Shown here in pieces: positions 60,151 to 64,000 of a stretch of 64,000 bases of DNA. Location: positions 1 to 64,000 of the forward strand of contig CAWGKW010000003.1 in NCBI GenBank assembly GCA_963823275.1, given 5' to 3'. The notes under the pieces are model-generated. The model was not told where the DNA came from. It worked only from the letters and a program-made list of their open reading frames with translations, and made no database searches. The stretch's first letter is position 1; the number at the start of each line of letters is the position of its first letter. This DNA is from RHKX01 sp963823275. Lineage in GTDB: Bacteria > Actinomycetota > Thermoleophilia > Solirubrobacterales > 70-9. The position numbers and the translations under genes were made by a program.

Positions 60151-60274
60151 ACCGCGCGACTCGCAGGGCTCCGCCCTGCTCGACTGCGCCGGGCCTCCGG
60201 GCGAAGCCCGGTGGCCCTCCCAAGGATTGACCAACCGCGCGACTCGCAGCCCTCCGGGCCGCTCGACTGCGCCC
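60151..60274 (-). repeat. REP-like palindromic pair (inverse orientation)
   Basis: Two units (60151-60193 and 60233-60274) carry CGCGCGACTCGCAG, a CTCC loop and CTGCTCGACTGCGCC or close variants. The spacer contains CCCGGTGGCCCTCCCAAGGAT, matching in reverse the 27.7-kb spacer. It lies between convergent genes, a usual REP position. Confidence 0.82.
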
Positions 60275-60413
60275 CATCACCCCGTCCAGTGAGAGCTGGG
60301 CGGGACTCGCTCAGATCGGCTGAAGGGGCGGGGGGAGGCCGCACGGGACCGTCCCAGATCAACGCCGGAGGCGTGGTCCCGGGTGGGCTTCCCCCGCCCC
60401 GTCCCGCACGAAT

Positions 60414-61379
60414 TCAGTACCGGTACGAACGCTCCTTCGAGTGCCGCTCCAACGCCAGCTGGACCAGCCGGTCGCAGAGCGCCGGATAGTCGATGCCGGT
60501 CGCCTCGAAGAGCTTGGCGAACACGCTGGTCTCGGTGAACCCGGGGATCGTGTTGAGCTCGTTGACGAGGACCTCGCCGTCATCCATCACGAAGAAGTCG
60601 CAGCGGGCGAGGCCGGTGCAGCCGCAGGAGGAGTAGACCTCGGCGGCCAGCTCGCGGACCCGGGCGATCGCGGCCTCCCCGATCGGCGCCGGCACGACGA
60701 GCTCCATCCCACCGGGCTCGTACTTGGCGGCGTAGTCGTACCAGTCGGCTTCGATCGAGACGTGCCCCGGAAGCGACGTCTCGGGCTCATCGTTGCCGAT
60801 CACCGAGCACTCGACCTCGAGCCCGTCGCAATGGGCCTCGATGATCACCCTGGGGTCATGCTCGAGGGCGGATGCGACAGCGGCCTCGATCCCGCCCGGC
60901 TCGGCGACCTTGAGGATGCCGACGCTGGAGCCGAGTCGCGAGGGCTTGACCCAAACGGGCAGCCCGAGCGCCTCGGTCCGCTCGCGCCAGCCGTCCTGGC
61001 CGGCCTGGCAGAAATCGACCTGCGCGATCCCGCGTTCGCGCAGCAGCCGCTTGAAGATCAGCTTGTCGATCGTGACCGCCGCCGCGAGCACACCCGGTCC
61101 GACGTAGGGGACGTCGAGGCACTCGAGCAGGCCCTGGACGGTGCCGTCCTCGCCGAACGGGCCGTGCAGGACCGGAAATGCGGCGTCGCAGCCGAGCAGC
61201 CCGGCCGCGGCGCGCAGCTCGAGCTCCTGCCCCTCATGGATCCAACGCCCGTCGGGCTCGATCACGATGTCGGCCGTCTCATGGCCGGCGGCGCGCAGAC
61301 CCTCGCCGACCGCCGCACCTGAGCGCAGGGAAACGGGGTGCTCGCTGGAGCGCCCACCGCGGATCACCGCGACCCTCAT
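60414..61379 (-). CDS. ddl: D-alanine--D-alanine ligase
   Basis: 321 residues. An N-terminal RVAVIRGGRSSEHPVSLRSG, HGPFGEDGTVQGLLE, WVKPSRLGSSVGILKV (ATP grasp), CSVIGNDE and VNELNTIPGFTETS are the Ddl signatures; it joins two D-Ala for peptidoglycan precursors. Its ATG overlaps the pknB stop (ATGA), so it is co-translated with the kinase. Confidence 0.96.
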   Translation of the reverse strand: MRVAVIRGGRSSEHPVSLRSGAAVGEGLRAAGHETADIVIEPDGRWIHEGQELELRAAAGLLGCDAAFPVLHGPFGEDGTVQGLLECLDVPYVGPGVLAAAVTIDKLIFKRLLRERGIAQVDFCQAGQDGWRERTEALGLPVWVKPSRLGSSVGILKVAEPGGIEAAVASALEHDPRVIIEAHCDGLEVECSVIGNDEPETSLPGHVSIEADWYDYAAKYEPGGMELVVPAPIGEAAIARVRELAAEVYSSCGCTGLARCDFFVMDDGEVLVNELNTIPGFTETSVFAKLFEATGIDYPALCDRLVQLALERHSKERSYRY

Positions 61380-63202
61380 CTCGACGCCCGCCGCGGGGTC
61401 GTGGTCGTCGAGTCGGTGGCCGGATCGGTGGTGTCGGGCTTGGTGTAGTCGCCGACGGTCAGGGTCACCCGGTCTCCGGGGCTGAGCCTGGTTCCCGGTG
61501 CGGGTGCCTGAGCGAGCACGATCCCGTCGTCGGATGAGTCGGTGACGTCCTGTTTGATCACCGAGACCGAGAGGCCCGCGGCGCCGAGCTTGTTCTGGGC
61601 GTAGGTGAGCTTCTGGCCGACGTAGTCGCTGAGCGTGAGCGTGCCCACCCCGCTGGAGTAGGTGATCGTCACCTCCGAGCCGACCTCGACCTCCTCCCCG
61701 GCGGACGGGTCCTGCTCCAGCACCTGATCCTCGGGCTCGTCGGAATTGCGCGGGTTGGCGTTGACCACGAACCCAGCCTTGCGCAGCTGGGAGGTGGCGG
61801 TCACACGGTCGAGCCCGAGGACGTTGGGCACGACCTCGGTCTTGACGCCGGTGGAGGCGATCAGCGTCACGATCGAGCCCGCCTCGAGGCTGGTGCCCTG
61901 GGAGGGATCGGAGCCGATCACCTTGCCCTTCGGCACCGATGCCGAGCTGCGTTTCTCGACATCGGGCTCGAAGCCTCGGTCGCGGAGCGCCCGTTTGGCG
62001 TCCGGCACCGACAGGCCCGCCACCCTCGGCACCTCGACCGTGCCCGGGCCGAGGCTGACGGTGATCGTCACCGTCGAGCCCCTCTCCGCCTCGGTCTCGG
62101 CGCTCGGGTCCTGTTCGATGACCTCCCCCTCCGGGATGTCGTTGACGACCCGTTCGGCCGTGACCTCGAAGCCGGCGTCCTGAAGGGTGATCGTCGCCTC
62201 GGTCTCGGGCTGGCCCGTGACGTCCGGAACCCCGACCATCTCCGGCCTGGTCAGAAAGAACGCGAGGGCACCACCGGCGATCAGCAGCGCGATCAGCCCG
62301 GCGATCAGCCACTTCCTGCGCCGCGACATCCCCTCCTTCTCGGCGACCATCGCGGCAAGCTGACCGGTGTTGGGGGCGAAGTCGGGATCGGCCTCGGCGG
62401 CGTCGAGCGCGGCGGACATCTCGGCGGCTGAGGAGAAGCGCATCGCCGGATCCTTGGCGAGGGCCTTGAGCACGATCGCATCGAGCGCCGGGCTGACCTT
62501 GGGGTTGATCGAGCTCGGCAGCGGCGGATCCTCGCCGACCTGTTTCATCGCAATCGCCACCGCGTTCTCCCCGTCGAAGGGAACGCGCCCGCAGAGCATC
62601 TCGAACAGGATGATCCCGACCGAGTAGATGTCGGATGCGGCGGTCACCTCCATCCCCTGCGCCTGCTCGGGGCTCAGGTACTGCGCGGTGCCCATCACCG
62701 ATCCGGTCCTGGTGATCTCCGAGCCGCCGGCGCGGGCGATGCCGAAGTCGGCCACCCGAACCCTGCCCGAGCGGTCGATCAGAACGTTGAGCGGCTTCAG
62801 ATCGCGGTGGACGATCCCGCGGTCGTTGGCGAAGCTCACTGCGGAGAGCATCTGCCGGGTGACCTCGATCGCCTCCTCGACACTGAGGCCCTGGTTGATC
62901 AGGTCGCGCAGCGACGAGCCCTCGACCAGCTCCATCGAGATGTAATAGGTGTCCTCGAAGGTGCCGCGGTCATAGACGCTGACCACGTTCGGGTGCTGGA
63001 GCCCCGCCGCGGCCGAGGCCTCGCGGCGGAAGCGTTCGACGAACTCCCTGTCGCGGGCGAAGTTCTGGTGCAGCAGCTTCAGCGCCACGTCGCGGCTCAA
63101 CTCGGAATCGTGGGCGCGCCAGACGTCGGCCATCCCGCCCGAGCCGATCCGGCTGATCAGCCGGTAGCGGCCGTCCACGAGCATTCCCGCTTCGAGCCTC
63201 AT
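61376..63202 (-). CDS. pknB: PASTA-domain Ser/Thr kinase
   Basis: 608 residues. Kinase domain at residues 13-275 (IGSGGMADVW, VALKLL, HRDLKPLN, DFG, SPEQ), a membrane helix near residues 298-316 and four PASTA repeats from about residue 322 (VGVPDVTGQ, VEVPRVAGL, EVVPNVLGL, LTLSDYVGQ), then a Thr-rich tail. PASTA domains sense muropeptides or lipid II, and the kinase tunes wall synthesis. Stop and start overlap its neighbours by four bases on both sides. Confidence 0.96.
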   Translation of the reverse strand: MRLEAGMLVDGRYRLISRIGSGGMADVWRAHDSELSRDVALKLLHQNFARDREFVERFRREASAAAGLQHPNVVSVYDRGTFEDTYYISMELVEGSSLRDLINQGLSVEEAIEVTRQMLSAVSFANDRGIVHRDLKPLNVLIDRSGRVRVADFGIARAGGSEITRTGSVMGTAQYLSPEQAQGMEVTAASDIYSVGIILFEMLCGRVPFDGENAVAIAMKQVGEDPPLPSSINPKVSPALDAIVLKALAKDPAMRFSSAAEMSAALDAAEADPDFAPNTGQLAAMVAEKEGMSRRRKWLIAGLIALLIAGGALAFFLTRPEMVGVPDVTGQPETEATITLQDAGFEVTAERVVNDIPEGEVIEQDPSAETEAERGSTVTITVSLGPGTVEVPRVAGLSVPDAKRALRDRGFEPDVEKRSSASVPKGKVIGSDPSQGTSLEAGSIVTLIASTGVKTEVVPNVLGLDRVTATSQLRKAGFVVNANPRNSDEPEDQVLEQDPSAGEEVEVGSEVTITYSSGVGTLTLSDYVGQKLTYAQNKLGAAGLSVSVIKQDVTDSSDDGIVLAQAPAPGTRLSPGDRVTLTVGDYTKPDTTDPATDSTTTTPRRASR

Positions 63203-64000
63203 CCGCCGAGCAGCTCCCCCATCACCGCGGTCGCGATCGGCCCGGCCGTGTCACCTCCGAAACATCCCGTACAGCGCTCGACCGTGACGGCGATCGCGAT
63301 CTGGGGATCCTCGACCGGGGCGAAGGCGATGAACCAGGGTTGTGCGATGTCCTCGGGAATGTTGATCTCCGCGGTGCCCGTCTTGCCCGCAAACGAGGTT
63401 CCGCCCAGCGTCAATCCAGATGCGGTTCCCTCTTCGACCACGCTCGTCATCATGGTGGTCAGCTGGGACGCAGTTTCGGGGCTCACGACCTCGCTCTGCT
63501 GCTCGGGATCGAGTTCCCCGGTGACGCGGCCGTCGGGGTCGACGATCTGCTCAACCAGCGTCGGCTTCATCAGCGTCCCGCCGTTGGCGATCGTCGCGGC
63601 CACCTCGGCCATCTGGGTGACGGTCGCCAGCAGCTGACCCTCCTCGCCGCCCTGGCCGATCGCGACGCGAGCGATGTCGAAGCCCTCGTCGACGAGCTTC
63701 CCGTCGGAGTTGTAGACCCCGCTCGGCGCCTTCTGCGTGTCCGGCAGCTCGACCTCGGGGTCCTTCTCGAAGCCGAACCGGCGCATGTAGTCGAGCAGAG
63801 TGTCGGCGCCGACCCGCTCTCCGACCTGGGCGAAGTAGGTGTTGACGGAATCCGTCAGGGCCGGCTCCATCGTCAACCCCGAGAAGCTCTGATCGAAGTC
63901 ATTGGCGAGCGGCACCCCGCTGAAGGTCATCGGCGACGGGGCGTCGATCGGCTCGTCGGCCGCCACGGCACCGGAGTCGAGCGCGGCCGCGGCCGTCACG
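63199..64000 (-). CDS. Penicillin-binding protein transpeptidase, C-terminal part (N-terminus off window)
   Basis: About 267 residues visible. SVNTYFAQVG supplies the SxN motif and FAGKTGTAE the KTG triad; the SxxK serine lies beyond the edge, just before the visible start. GGTLMKPTLVEQIVD and WFIAFAPVEDP are typical of PbpA/class B PBPs. It forms cross-links in peptidoglycan. It overlaps pknB by four bases (ATGA). Position next to pknB points to the PbpA type. Confidence 0.92.
   Translation of the reverse strand, partial: VTAAAALDSGAVAADEPIDAPSPMTFSGVPLANDFDQSFSGLTMEPALTDSVNTYFAQVGERVGADTLLDYMRRFGFEKDPEVELPDTQKAPSGVYNSDGKLVDEGFDIARVAIGQGGEEGQLLATVTQMAEVAATIANGGTLMKPTLVEQIVDPDGRVTGELDPEQQSEVVSPETASQLTTMMTSVVEEGTASGLTLGGTSFAGKTGTAEINIPEDIAQPWFIAFAPVEDPQIAIAVTVERCTGCFGGDTAGPIATAVMGELLGG

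Noticed and set aside
60414..62312. 632-residue ORF containing ddl
   Set aside because: The N-terminal half is a shadow frame of pknB; Ddl proper starts at 61379 with an ATGA overlap.

Overview
The window is GC-rich actinobacterial chromosome. The furA-katG pair, a PASTA-domain PknB operon, DUF3105 and DUF4242 proteins, two secreted 62-residue-repeat proteins with an Ig-like tail, and frequent GTG/TTG starts with 1-8 base overlaps suggest Thermoleophilia (Solirubrobacterales or a relative). This placement is an inference from gene content; no rRNA or intact tRNA gene was seen.

Region 1 (1-16.8 kb) is accessory DNA. Short gene sets are separated by six same-orientation copies of a dispersed repeat. 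The constant right end of each copy is the 3' half of a tRNA, best read as tRNA-Ala(CGC) from the anticodon loop to the acceptor end. The segments between copies carry: a SARP/TPR regulator, a tautomerase and a DUF4242 protein; a DUF4386 protein, a TetR regulator and an MMPL transporter; a SnoaL-like protein; an arylsulfatase with a LURP-one-related protein; and three small ORFs. A secreted repeat protein follows. No integrase is present.

Region 2 (16.8-31.5 kb) holds a remnant and an intact copy of an SQR/NDH-2-like flavoprotein, an SDR, furA-katG, a second secreted repeat protein, a Tat-exported carotenoid oxygenase, an acylphosphatase/LigD-phosphoesterase fusion, REP-like repeats, a second SDR, and an ArsR-DUF2892-MMPL operon.

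Region 3 (31.6-39.5 kb) is mainly metabolic: an acyl-CoA ligase, an acyl-CoA-dehydrogenase-like flavoprotein with an LLM oxidoreductase, metF, a phosphotriesterase-family lactonase, DUF3105, 76-bp tandem repeats and a secreted PGRP/amidase.

Region 4 (39.5-57.3 kb) is a surface-polysaccharide locus: SGNH proteins, an OafA-type acyltransferase, FemAB-like and GNAT transferases, a sugar transferase, three glycosyltransferases, a Wzx flippase, a Wzy/WaaL-like ligase, two LytR_C proteins, a CapD/WbpM-like dehydratase, DedA and UppP.

Region 5 (57.4-64 kb) contains purM, a membrane Ser/Thr kinase with an extracellular tail, REP-like repeats, and a translationally coupled cell-wall operon (PBP, pknB, ddl) that runs off the right edge.

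Many otherwise intact genes, including purM and metF, carry one-base frameshifts. Residual sequencing indels are the simplest explanation, so broken genes should be read with that in mind.
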